Part shown: one piece after another, positions 1 through 5,430 of the stretch
How positions within the stretch are numbered: the first letter of the stretch is position 1
How the letters are laid out: each line of letters starts with the position of its first letter
Assembly (NCBI GenBank): GCA_947625995.1
Contig: CANQQN010000118.1
Coordinates: forward strand, 1 to 6,016
Reading direction: 5' to 3'
Source of the DNA: an uncultured Lachnospiraceae bacterium
GTDB lineage: Bacteria > Bacillota > Clostridia > Lachnospirales > Lachnospiraceae
Length of the DNA: 6,016 nucleotides
The notes under the pieces: model-generated
The model's input: the letters and a program-made list of their open reading frames with translations, nothing else
The model's database searches: none
What the model was told of the DNA's origin: nothing
Program-made: the position numbers and the translations under genes

Positions 1-14
1 CAGGAGGGATTTTC

Positions 15-398
15 ATGGCAAAGGAAACGGAGAGAAGTACCCATAAGATCGAAGCAAACACCAACCTTGGCGAAGTGCAGATCGCGGACGAGGTGGTGGC
101 GATCATCGCCGGCCTTGCGGCCACCGAGGTTGAGGGCGTGGCGTCTATGGCAGGAAATATTACAAACGAAGTGATCAGCAAGCTGGGCATGAAGAATCTG
201 TCCAAAGGCGTTAAGATCGACGTAGGGGAAACAGTGAAGGTTGCCCTGTCGTTGAATCTGGAATATGGCTACAACATTCCGGAGACGTCCGAGAAGGTGC
301 AGAGCAAGGTGAAATATGCCATTGAAAATATGACCGGGCTGCCGGTTTCCGACGTAAACGTGCGGATTGCAAGCGTGGATATGAAGACAGAAGAATAG
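15..398 (+). CDS. Asp23/Gls24 family envelope stress response protein (YqhY-like)
   Basis: This is a 127-residue Asp23/Gls24 (DUF322) family protein. The start is clear: AGGAGGG at 2-8 sits six bases before the ATG. The family core is visible as GEVQIADEVVAIIAGLAATEVEGV (about residues 19-42, shown here only as family hallmarks: I/VADEVV..IA..A..EVEGV), followed by a beta-rich middle (KIDVGETVKVALSLNLEYG) and a helix leading to GLPVSDVNVRI near the end. There is no signal peptide or membrane segment, so it should be cytoplasmic. Family members are linked to the cell envelope; in B. subtilis the homologue YqhY lies beside the acetyl-CoA carboxylase genes and nusB and has been connected with fatty acid synthesis control. 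The adjacency to nusB, 56 bases downstream, supports the YqhY subgroup rather than staphylococcal Asp23 itself. The exact molecular role is unknown; the family call is secure. Confidence 0.93.
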   Translation: MAKETERSTHKIEANTNLGEVQIADEVVAIIAGLAATEVEGVASMAGNITNEVISKLGMKNLSKGVKIDVGETVKVALSLNLEYGYNIPETSEKVQSKVKYAIENMTGLPVSDVNVRIASVDMKTEE

Positions 399-400
399 GC

Positions 401-426
401 GTTGCTGCGCCGGTGGCGGAGCGAAC
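401..426 (+). other. Imperfect hairpin between asp23 and nusB
   Basis: GTTGCTGCGCC (401-411) can pair with GGCGGAGCGAAC (415-426) around a three-base GGT loop. The stem has ten pairs, one G:G mismatch and one bulged G. No T-run follows directly, so it does not read as a terminator. It may be an mRNA processing or stability element, or chance. Confidence 0.3.
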
Positions 427-444
427 GGTAACAAATCGGTTTTT

Positions 445-450
445 GGAGGA
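445..450 (+). promoter_or_regulatory. Ribosome binding site deciding the nusB start
   Basis: GGAGGA lies four bases before the ATG at 455. An in-frame GTG at 413 would add 14 residues (starting MAERTV) but has no such site and encodes nothing resembling the NusB N-terminus. The start at 455 is therefore preferred. Confidence 0.8.
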
Positions 451-454
451 AAGT

Positions 455-850
455 ATGACACGCAGTAAGTTGAGGGAGCATATTTTTAAGGCGTTGTTTC
501 AGGCCGAGTTTTATTCTCGGGAAGAAATGCCGGAACAGTTAGGACTTTATCTGGAAGAGCTTATGCCGTTATCTGAGGAGGACGAGGCATACATCCGGTT
601 AAAGACCACGGATATATTGGAAAAGCTGCCGGATATTGACAAGTCCATTGACAGCAAGTCGTCCGGATGGAAGACGGACCGCATCGGGAAAGTGGAATTG
701 ACGATCCTGCGGCTTGCTGTTTATGAACTCCTGTACGACGAGGATATTCCCAAGGGAGTGGCCATCGATCAGGCAGTGGAGCTTTCTAAAGTGTTCGCAG
801 GCGAGCAGGCGTCGGCGTTTGTAAACGGAGTATTGGCTAAGTTTGCGTGA
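455..850 (+). CDS. nusB: Transcription antitermination factor NusB
   Basis: The product is a 131-residue NusB, the usual length for the family. NusB binds boxA RNA together with NusE (ribosomal protein S10) and takes part in the antitermination complex that keeps RNA polymerase moving through rRNA operons; it acts in the cytoplasm. Sequence support: an N-terminal helix (MTRSKLREHIFKALFQAEF) matching the family R-x-x-A-x-x-A-L-x-Q pattern, with a His-Ile-Phe variation; the W-x-x-x-R-I-G-K-V-E-L-T-I-L-R-L-A-V-Y-E-L core in the second half; then IPKGVAIDQAVELSKVF and the near-terminal FVNGVL signature. The family usually has an Asn-Glu-Ala triplet (INEAVELAK) where this protein has IDQAVELSK, a conservative change. 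It shares an apparent transcription unit with the Asp23-like gene, and a terminator follows 52 bases after the stop. Confidence 0.95.
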   Translation: MTRSKLREHIFKALFQAEFYSREEMPEQLGLYLEELMPLSEEDEAYIRLKTTDILEKLPDIDKSIDSKSSGWKTDRIGKVELTILRLAVYELLYDEDIPKGVAIDQAVELSKVFAGEQASAFVNGVLAKFA

Positions 851-861
851 CATGGGGCGGA

Positions 862-878
862 CCGGATGTAACGTCCGG
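862..878 (+). other. Small stem-loop downstream of nusB
   Basis: CCGGATG (862-868) pairs with CGTCCGG (872-878) through seven pairs including one G:U, around a TAA loop. It precedes the terminator by about 24 bases and could stabilise the 3' end of the nusB transcript. An alternative pairing of TGTAAC (867-872) with GTTACA (886-891) would exclude it. Confidence 0.35.
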
Positions 879-901
879 CGGCAGTGTTACACGACTACGG
901 A

Positions 902-939
902 AAAGAGAACCGAAGATACCTTGTATCCCGGTTCTTTTT
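902..939 (+). terminator. Intrinsic (rho-independent) terminator after nusB
   Basis: The left arm AAAGAGAACCG (902-912) pairs with CGGTTCTTTTT (929-939), with one G:U. An inner stem GATAC (915-919) / GTATC (923-927) closes a three-base CTT loop, and a small AA/C internal loop separates the two stems. The five T residues at 935-939 provide the U-tract. The matching A-run on the left means it could also work in the reverse direction, although no converging gene is present. It should end the asp23-nusB transcript. Confidence 0.82.
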
Positions 940-943
940 AAAG

Positions 944-969
944 TTACGGCAAGCACCTCTTGCCAGTAA
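944..969 (+). promoter_or_regulatory. Dyad overlapping the xseA -35 box, possible operator
   Basis: TTACGGCAAG (944-953) and CTTGCCaGTAA (959-969) form an inverted repeat of ten pairs with a single extra A, around a five-base CACCT centre. The inner GGCAAG/CTTGCC part is perfect. The right arm contains the proposed -35 hexamer TTGCCA (960-965). Its position suits a repressor site, but I do not recognise the motif. It could also form a second RNA hairpin on any read-through transcript. Confidence 0.4.
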
Positions 970-988
970 GGTTGTTTTAGTATAAAAT
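960..988 (+). promoter_or_regulatory. Predicted sigma-A promoter for xseA operon
   Basis: TTGCCA (960-965) and TAAAAT (983-988) each match the vegetative consensus at five of six positions and are separated by exactly 17 bases. Transcription would start near 995, giving a leader of about 27 bases before the xseA start. It lies just downstream of the terminator, as expected for a new transcription unit covering xseA-xseB-ispA-dxs-tlyA. Confidence 0.65.
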
Positions 989-1005
989 GGTAATAATTTA
1001 TAGTT

Positions 1006-1012
1006 AAAGGAG
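1006..1012 (+). promoter_or_regulatory. Ribosome binding site supporting a TTG start for xseA
   Basis: AAAGGAG lies nine bases before the TTG at 1022. The next in-frame ATG (1079) would remove the first 19 residues, including the SVFSVGQINTYIK segment typical of XseA N-termini, so the TTG start is preferred. Confidence 0.7.
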
Positions 1013-1021
1013 CATCTGTCG

Positions 1022-2257
1022 TTGGCGGGAAGTCAGAGCGTTTTTTCTGTAGGACAAATCAACACCTATATTAAGAATATGTTTACGCAGGATTATCTTC
1101 TGTCCCGTGTGTCGGTGAAGGGCGAGGTTTCCAACTGTAAGTATCATCCCAAAGGGCATATTTACTTTACGCTGAAGGATGATTCCGGTACGCTTGAAAG
1201 CGTTATGTTTGTCCGCAACAGGGGTGGCCTTTCTTTCTCCATGAAAAACGGGGACAAAGTAGTGGTAAGCGGCAGTATTGACGTATATGAGCGTGATGGG
1301 AAATACCGGCTTTACGCGAAGCAGATCGCCCTTCAGGGACAAGGAGAATTATACCAGAGGTTTGAGCGGCTGAAGCGGGAACTGGAGGAAATGGGCATGT
1401 TCTCTCAGGAGTACAAGCGTCCCATTCCCAAATATATCCGTACCCTTGGCATTGTGACCGCATCAACCGGCGCCGCGGTGAAAGACATTATGAATATTAC
1501 CAGACGGCGCAATCCCTATGTGCAGATGATACTCTATCCGGTTCTGGTTCAGGGAGAAGGCGCGGCGGAGAGCATTGCGGAGGGCATCCGTATTTTGGAC
1601 GCTTACGGCGTGGATACGATGATCGTAGGCCGCGGCGGCGGTTCTGTGGAGAATCTGTGGGCATTTAATGAGGAGACGGTGGCAAGGGCCATCTTCAATT
1701 GTTCTACGCCGATCATTTCAGCGGTGGGACATGAGATAGACACTACCATCGCGGACCTTGTGGCGGACCTGCGGGCGCCGACGCCCAGCGCGGCGGCAGA
1801 ATTGGCAGTGTATGACTACCGCCAGACGGAGGCGCATCTGGCAGACTGCAGGGCGCGTATCAGCCGCCGGATGGAGAAAATCCTTCAGGAATACAGGCAA
1901 TATATTCTGAATTATCAATACAGGCTGGAAAATGTCAGTCCGGAAAACCAACTCAGAGAGAAACAGCAGCGGCTGGCAGACGCGCAGACCAAGCTGGAAT
2001 CCCTTATGGCGGACAAGATCTTAAAGTACCGGCACAGATTGGCGCTTCTTGCGGAAAAGCTGCACGGTCTTTCCCCGCTTCAGAAGCTTCGCGGCGGATA
2101 CGGCTATGTGACGGACAGCAGCGGAAAAGCCCTGAAAAGTACAGCGGATCTGGCGGTGGGGGACAGCATTACCGTGCAGATGTCCGACGGCAGGATCAAG
2201 GCGCAGGTCACGGAGAAATACAGAAACGACGGGGAGGAATCTGTGGATCATGAATGA
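1022..2257 (+). CDS. xseA: Exodeoxyribonuclease VII large subunit
   Basis: XseA is the catalytic subunit of exonuclease VII, which degrades single-stranded DNA from both ends into oligonucleotides and works in the cytoplasm with several copies of XseB. The 411-residue length is normal. An OB-fold DNA-binding domain fills about residues 1-100 (VSVKGEVSNCKYHPKGHIYFTLKD). The nuclease domain follows, with GIVTASTGAAVKDI (D155), GRGGGS (R204) and SAVGHEIDTTIAD (H237, D240); these correspond to residues reported as essential in the E. coli enzyme. APTPSAAAELA leads into a long charged helical region (about 265-345) that should bind XseB, and the C-terminal SPLQKLRGGYG motif is present. One oddity: the usual GRGGGSxEDLW reads GRGGGSVENLW here (N211). 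It begins with TTG and overlaps xseB by eight bases. Confidence 0.97.
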   Translation: MAGSQSVFSVGQINTYIKNMFTQDYLLSRVSVKGEVSNCKYHPKGHIYFTLKDDSGTLESVMFVRNRGGLSFSMKNGDKVVVSGSIDVYERDGKYRLYAKQIALQGQGELYQRFERLKRELEEMGMFSQEYKRPIPKYIRTLGIVTASTGAAVKDIMNITRRRNPYVQMILYPVLVQGEGAAESIAEGIRILDAYGVDTMIVGRGGGSVENLWAFNEETVARAIFNCSTPIISAVGHEIDTTIADLVADLRAPTPSAAAELAVYDYRQTEAHLADCRARISRRMEKILQEYRQYILNYQYRLENVSPENQLREKQQRLADAQTKLESLMADKILKYRHRLALLAEKLHGLSPLQKLRGGYGYVTDSSGKALKSTADLAVGDSITVQMSDGRIKAQVTEKYRNDGEESVDHE

Positions 2258-2546
2258 AGAAAAAAACGTGAATGGGACAGGATCATCAGGCCTTGCGGAA
2301 AATGCAAGCGCAGACGGCGCGCAGGCGGAAAAAGAAAAGTCTATGGAGCAAATACTGGCGGAACTTGACAGGGTCTTAGAAACGCTGGGAGAGAGTGAAA
2401 CCACGTTGGAGCAGTCCTTTGAATTGTATAAAGAGGGCATGACGCTTTTAAAGGACGGAACTGCGAAGATCGACCGGGTAGAAAAGAAGATGCTGGAGCT
2501 TGACAAAGAGGGGGAACTTCATGAATTTTTTGGTGGAACAGAGTAA
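2250..2546 (+). CDS. xseB: Exodeoxyribonuclease VII small subunit
   Basis: XseB is the small helical subunit that coats the coiled-coil arm of XseA and is needed for exonuclease VII activity. The 98 residues are longer than the roughly 70-80 usual for the family. The conserved helical hairpin spans about residues 32-85 (MEQILAELDRVLETL, then LEQSFELYKEGMTLLKDG and a final KIDRVEKKMLEL helix). The first 30 residues are an extra Asn/Gly/Ala/Glu-rich, probably disordered stretch. An internal ATG at 2343 would give a family-length protein, but only weak GGAAA lies before it, whereas GGGGAGG (2231-2237) precedes the ATG at 2250. The start overlaps the xseA stop, indicating translational coupling that would help match subunit amounts. 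Confidence 0.93.
   Translation: MNEEKNVNGTGSSGLAENASADGAQAEKEKSMEQILAELDRVLETLGESETTLEQSFELYKEGMTLLKDGTAKIDRVEKKMLELDKEGELHEFFGGTE
2505..2514 (+). promoter_or_regulatory. Ribosome binding site for ispA inside xseB
   Basis: AAAGAGGGGG ends six bases before the ATG at 2521. An in-frame TTG at 2500 lies upstream of this purine tract and would add only seven residues, so the ATG is the better start. Confidence 0.7.
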
Positions 2547-3447
2547 AAGGCTGGAACTGATCGAGGCAATCCTGAAAAGATATCTGCCCAAGGAGACCGG
2601 AGAGCAGAAAACAGTTATCGAGGCAATGAATTACAGCGTGCTCGCAGGCGGTAAGCGGTTACGCCCTATGCTGATGCTGGAAAGCTTCCGGATGTTTGGG
2701 GGAACAGATAAGGTCATAGAACCTTTTATGGCAGCCATTGAGATGATACACACCTATTCTCTGGTTCACGACGATCTGCCCGCCATGGACAATGACGAGT
2801 ACCGGAGAGGCAAAAAGACCACCCATGCGGCGTACGGGGAGGCCATGGGTATCCTTGCGGGGGACGGATTGCTGAATTATGCCTTTGAGACTGCCTGTAC
2901 CGCTTTCTCCTCTGTGGAGGAAGAAAACGGGCAGAAAGGGCTTTCAGAGATAAACGCCGGTTACCGGCGTATCGCGAAGGCGCTGGAGATCCTTGGAAAG
3001 AAAGCAGGCATCTATGGGATGATCGGCGGACAGACTGCGGATATTGAAGCGGCAGACAGGCAGATCGGAGAAGACCTGTTGGATTTTATTTTTGAGTTGA
3101 AAACAAGCGCGCTCATTGAAGCTTCCATGATGATCGGCGCGGTTTTGGCGGGCGCGCCGGAGAAGGACGTTGAGAAGATCGAACAGGCGGCGTCAAAGAT
3201 CGGCAGAGCGTTTCAGATACAGGACGATATATTGGATGTGACAGGCAGCGTGGCGGTTTTGGGCAAGCCGGTGCATAGCGATGAGAAAAACAACAAGCCC
3301 ACATATGTGACCATGTACGGCCTGTCGCAGGCGGCGAAGGACGTGGATACGCTATCCCGACAGGCAATGGAAATACTGCAGACCTTTGAACACAGAAATC
3401 TTTTTCTTGAAGAGCTTGTCCTGTCACTGATCAACAGAAAAAAATAA
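2521..3447 (+). CDS. ispA: Polyprenyl synthetase, probable farnesyl diphosphate synthase
   Basis: This is a 308-residue all-helical trans-prenyltransferase. It condenses isopentenyl diphosphate with allylic diphosphates to make a prenyl diphosphate for quinone, undecaprenyl and other isoprenoid synthesis in the cytoplasm. Visible motifs are GGKRLRP (43-49, diphosphate binding), the first Asp-rich motif DDLPAMD (84-90) followed by NDEYRRGKKTTH, GGQTADIE, KTSALIE (194 onward, usually KTGAL), and the second Asp-rich motif DDILD (235-239). The spaced DDxxxxD form and the Tyr five residues before it (YSLVHDD) match E. coli IspA, favouring a C15 product over C20; this is inference, since product length depends on a few residues. 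The first 26 bases overlap the end of xseB. The product of downstream dxs feeds the same pathway. Confidence 0.94.
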   Translation: MNFLVEQSKRLELIEAILKRYLPKETGEQKTVIEAMNYSVLAGGKRLRPMLMLESFRMFGGTDKVIEPFMAAIEMIHTYSLVHDDLPAMDNDEYRRGKKTTHAAYGEAMGILAGDGLLNYAFETACTAFSSVEEENGQKGLSEINAGYRRIAKALEILGKKAGIYGMIGGQTADIEAADRQIGEDLLDFIFELKTSALIEASMMIGAVLAGAPEKDVEKIEQAASKIGRAFQIQDDILDVTGSVAVLGKPVHSDEKNNKPTYVTMYGLSQAAKDVDTLSRQAMEILQTFEHRNLFLEELVLSLINRKK

Positions 3448-3489
3448 CCTGTTGGTCACGGGCGGACGGATTATGACAGAACAGACAAT

Positions 3490-3494
3490 AGGTG
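3490..3494 (+). promoter_or_regulatory. Ribosome binding site deciding the dxs start
   Basis: AGGTG is followed by two consecutive ATG codons at 3496 and 3499. The first is only one base from the end of the purine-rich AGGTGA, while the second has a four-base gap after AGGTG. The second ATG, giving MLLETI, is therefore favoured; the difference is one residue. Confidence 0.55.
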
Positions 3495-3498
3495 AATG

Positions 3499-5352
3499 AT
3501 GTTATTAGAAACGATCAGAAAAGAAAACGATATAAAAGCGATACCCAAGGATCAACTGCACTATCTGGCAGATGAGATCCGGGATTTTTTAATAGAAAGC
3601 ATCAGTGAGACCGGCGGGCATCTTGCGTCCAATCTCGGCGCCGTGGAGCTTACCATTGCCCTGCACTATGTGTATGACCTGCCAAAGGACAAGCTGATCT
3701 GGGATGTGGGGCACCAATCCTACACCCACAAAATACTGACGGGCAGGAAGGATGAATTCGCCACGTTGCGGCAGTTCGGAGGGATCAGCGGTTTTCCCAA
3801 GCGGAAAGAGAGCACCTGCGATTGCTTTAATACAGGCCACAGTTCCACGTCCCTTTCCGCAGGGATCGGTTTTGTAAAGGCACGGGAGATCCTGAAAGAG
3901 GATTATTCGGTGGTATCTGTGATCGGAGACGGCTCCCTTACCGGCGGAATGGCTTATGAGGCCATGAACAACGCATCGTCTTTAAAATCCAATTTCACGA
4001 TGGTTTTGAACGATAATAAAATGTCCATTGCGGAAAATATCGGCGGGATCTCCACGCTGCTGAACAATATACGGACGGCAGAACCGTATATCAATCTGAA
4101 AACAGGCATTGAGAGCAGACTGAATAAAAGTGATCTGGGGGAAAGGATCGCCAACCGGCTGCGCAGCACCAAAAATTCTATTAAACAGATGCTTGTGTCC
4201 GGCAAGCTTTTTGAGAATATGGGGATCACTTATCTGGGGCCCATAGACGGCCACAATATTGAGCAGATGATTCATGTATTTGAACAGGCCAAAAAGCTGG
4301 ATCACAGTGTGATCATCCATGTATTGACGGAAAAAGGCAGAGGGTATCAGCCCGCCCAGCGGCATCCCAGAAGATTTCACGGTACAGGTCCCTTTGACGT
4401 AAAGACAGGCAGTCCCAAGGTAAAAAAAGAAAAGGCGGATTATACGGATGTGTTCGGCGCTTCCATGAAGCGGCTGGGGGCGTCCAATGAAAAGATCGTC
4501 GCAGTGACCGCCGCCATGCCTGACGGCACCGGGCTTTCCGGCTTTGCCATGAAATATCCGGAACGATTCTGCGACGTTGGCATTGCGGAGGAACATGCGG
4601 TGACTTTCTGTGCGGCATTGGCCGCGGAGGGCCTGCGCCCGGTGTTTGCGGTGTATTCCTCTTTTCTACAAAGAGGGTATGACCAGATCATTCATGATGT
4701 GTGTATGCAGCGGCTTCCGGTTGTGTTTGCCATTGACCGGGCCGGTATCGTAGGTCAGGACGGGGAGACCCATCAGGGTGTTTTTGATCTGTCTTATCTG
4801 TCCATGATCCCCGAAATGACCGTGCTTGCCCCCAAAAATAAGTGGGAACTGCACGACATGTTGAAATACGCGGTGGCGTTTGACGGCCCCATTGCGATCC
4901 GTTATCCCAGAGGAACAGCTTATGACGGCCTGCAGGATTTCCGGGCGCCGGTAGAATACGGCAAAAGCGAAGTGCTCTATCTGGAAAAGGAGGTTGCTCT
5001 TCTGGCGGTGGGAAGCATGGTGCCAGTGGCCCTGCAGGTGAAAAAGGCGTTAAATGCCAAAGGAATCCCCTGCACAGTGGTGAACGTGCGCTTTGTAAAG
5101 CCCATGGATGAGACATTGTTTGTGGAGCTTGCAAAGAACCATCGGCTGTTCGTGACTATGGAGGACAACGCGGCTGCAGGCGGGTTTGGAGAACGGTTCC
5201 GGAATATGCTGGATCAGGCGGGTATATCAGTGCCTACAGAGATTGTGGCCATTCCCGACGCATTTGTGGAACACGGCAAGCCGGACGTGCTGTACAGGGA
5301 GCTTGGCATGGACGCAAAAAGCGTAACAGAACGGATACGAAAACGATTATGA
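3499..5352 (+). CDS. dxs: 1-deoxy-D-xylulose-5-phosphate synthase
   Basis: Dxs joins pyruvate and glyceraldehyde 3-phosphate, with loss of CO2, to give 1-deoxy-D-xylulose 5-phosphate. This is the entry step of the methylerythritol phosphate isoprenoid route and also feeds thiamine and pyridoxal synthesis. The protein is 617 residues, close to E. coli's 620. Numbered from the ATG at 3499, it shows GGHLASNLGAVEL with the catalytic-site His41, the DVGHQSYTHKILTGR segment, the thiamine diphosphate motif GDG (143-145) running to NDN (171-173), GPIDGHN, AEEHAVTF with the cofactor-activating Glu364, DRAGIVGQDGETHQG (from 413), and the C-terminal transketolase domain with the V-N-V-R-F-V-K-P-M-D strand. 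Domains are complete and no frameshift is seen. It follows ispA by 51 bases with no terminator or recognisable promoter, so it probably shares the xseA operon transcript. Confidence 0.98.
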   Translation: MLLETIRKENDIKAIPKDQLHYLADEIRDFLIESISETGGHLASNLGAVELTIALHYVYDLPKDKLIWDVGHQSYTHKILTGRKDEFATLRQFGGISGFPKRKESTCDCFNTGHSSTSLSAGIGFVKAREILKEDYSVVSVIGDGSLTGGMAYEAMNNASSLKSNFTMVLNDNKMSIAENIGGISTLLNNIRTAEPYINLKTGIESRLNKSDLGERIANRLRSTKNSIKQMLVSGKLFENMGITYLGPIDGHNIEQMIHVFEQAKKLDHSVIIHVLTEKGRGYQPAQRHPRRFHGTGPFDVKTGSPKVKKEKADYTDVFGASMKRLGASNEKIVAVTAAMPDGTGLSGFAMKYPERFCDVGIAEEHAVTFCAALAAEGLRPVFAVYSSFLQRGYDQIIHDVCMQRLPVVFAIDRAGIVGQDGETHQGVFDLSYLSMIPEMTVLAPKNKWELHDMLKYAVAFDGPIAIRYPRGTAYDGLQDFRAPVEYGKSEVLYLEKEVALLAVGSMVPVALQVKKALNAKGIPCTVVNVRFVKPMDETLFVELAKNHRLFVTMEDNAAAGGFGERFRNMLDQAGISVPTEIVAIPDAFVEHGKPDVLYRELGMDAKSVTERIRKRL

Positions 5353-5361
5353 TTTTTGGCG

Positions 5362-5415
5362 GAAGCATTTAAGAAAGCGGAGCTTTTTCTGCGCCCTATG
5401 CCGCGCAAACGCTTC
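5362..5415 (+). other. Foldable dxs-tlyA spacer (candidate three-way junction)
   Basis: The 78-base gap between dxs and tlyA contains nested complementarity. GAAGCATTT (5362-5370) pairs with AAACGCTTC (5407-5415) at eight of nine positions. Inside it, AGAAAGC (5372-5378) pairs with GCTTTTT (5382-5388) around a GGA loop, and GCGC (5391-5394) pairs with GCGC (5403-5406). The structure ends six bases before the tlyA ribosome binding site. It matches no riboswitch I recognise and may be a simple mRNA fold or chance. Confidence 0.3.
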
Positions 5416-5420
5416 GGAAT

Positions 5421-5426
5421 GGAGAA
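5421..5426 (+). promoter_or_regulatory. Ribosome binding site for tlyA
   Basis: GGAGAA lies four bases before the ATG at 5431. In-frame ATGs at 5398 and 5419 exist, but neither has a comparable site, and the protein from 5431 begins MKERLDLLL as expected for the family. Confidence 0.72.
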
Positions 5427-5430
5427 CGAT

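Noticed and set aside
413..454. GTG start upstream of nusB adding 14 residues
   Set aside because: A GGAGGA site directly precedes the ATG at 455 and the extra residues do not resemble NusB; part of the segment is the 401-426 hairpin.
2260..2266. Run of seven A in the first codons of xseB (another at 4422-4428 in dxs) as a slippage or phase-variation site
   Set aside because: Both runs read correctly in frame, are short, and such runs are common in A-rich Lys/Asn codons; nothing indicates switching.
3151..3158. GGCGCGCC palindrome, repeated at 5551-5558
   Set aside because: Both encode an ordinary Gly-Ala-Pro stretch in frame within conserved genes; two copies do not suggest a functional repeat.
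3982..4596. Long minus-strand open frame (204 codons) opposite dxs, and similar ones at 2021-2506, 4688-5134 and 5214-5711
   Set aside because: They lie antisense to complete conserved genes, have no recognisable domain and read as shadows caused by the codon bias of the + strand genes.
5350..5430. dxs and tlyA are in the same frame with only the dxs TGA between them, suggesting a possible read-through fusion
   Set aside because: Dxs ends at its normal length, TlyA has its own ribosome binding site and normal start, and a 78-base in-frame open spacer is not improbable.
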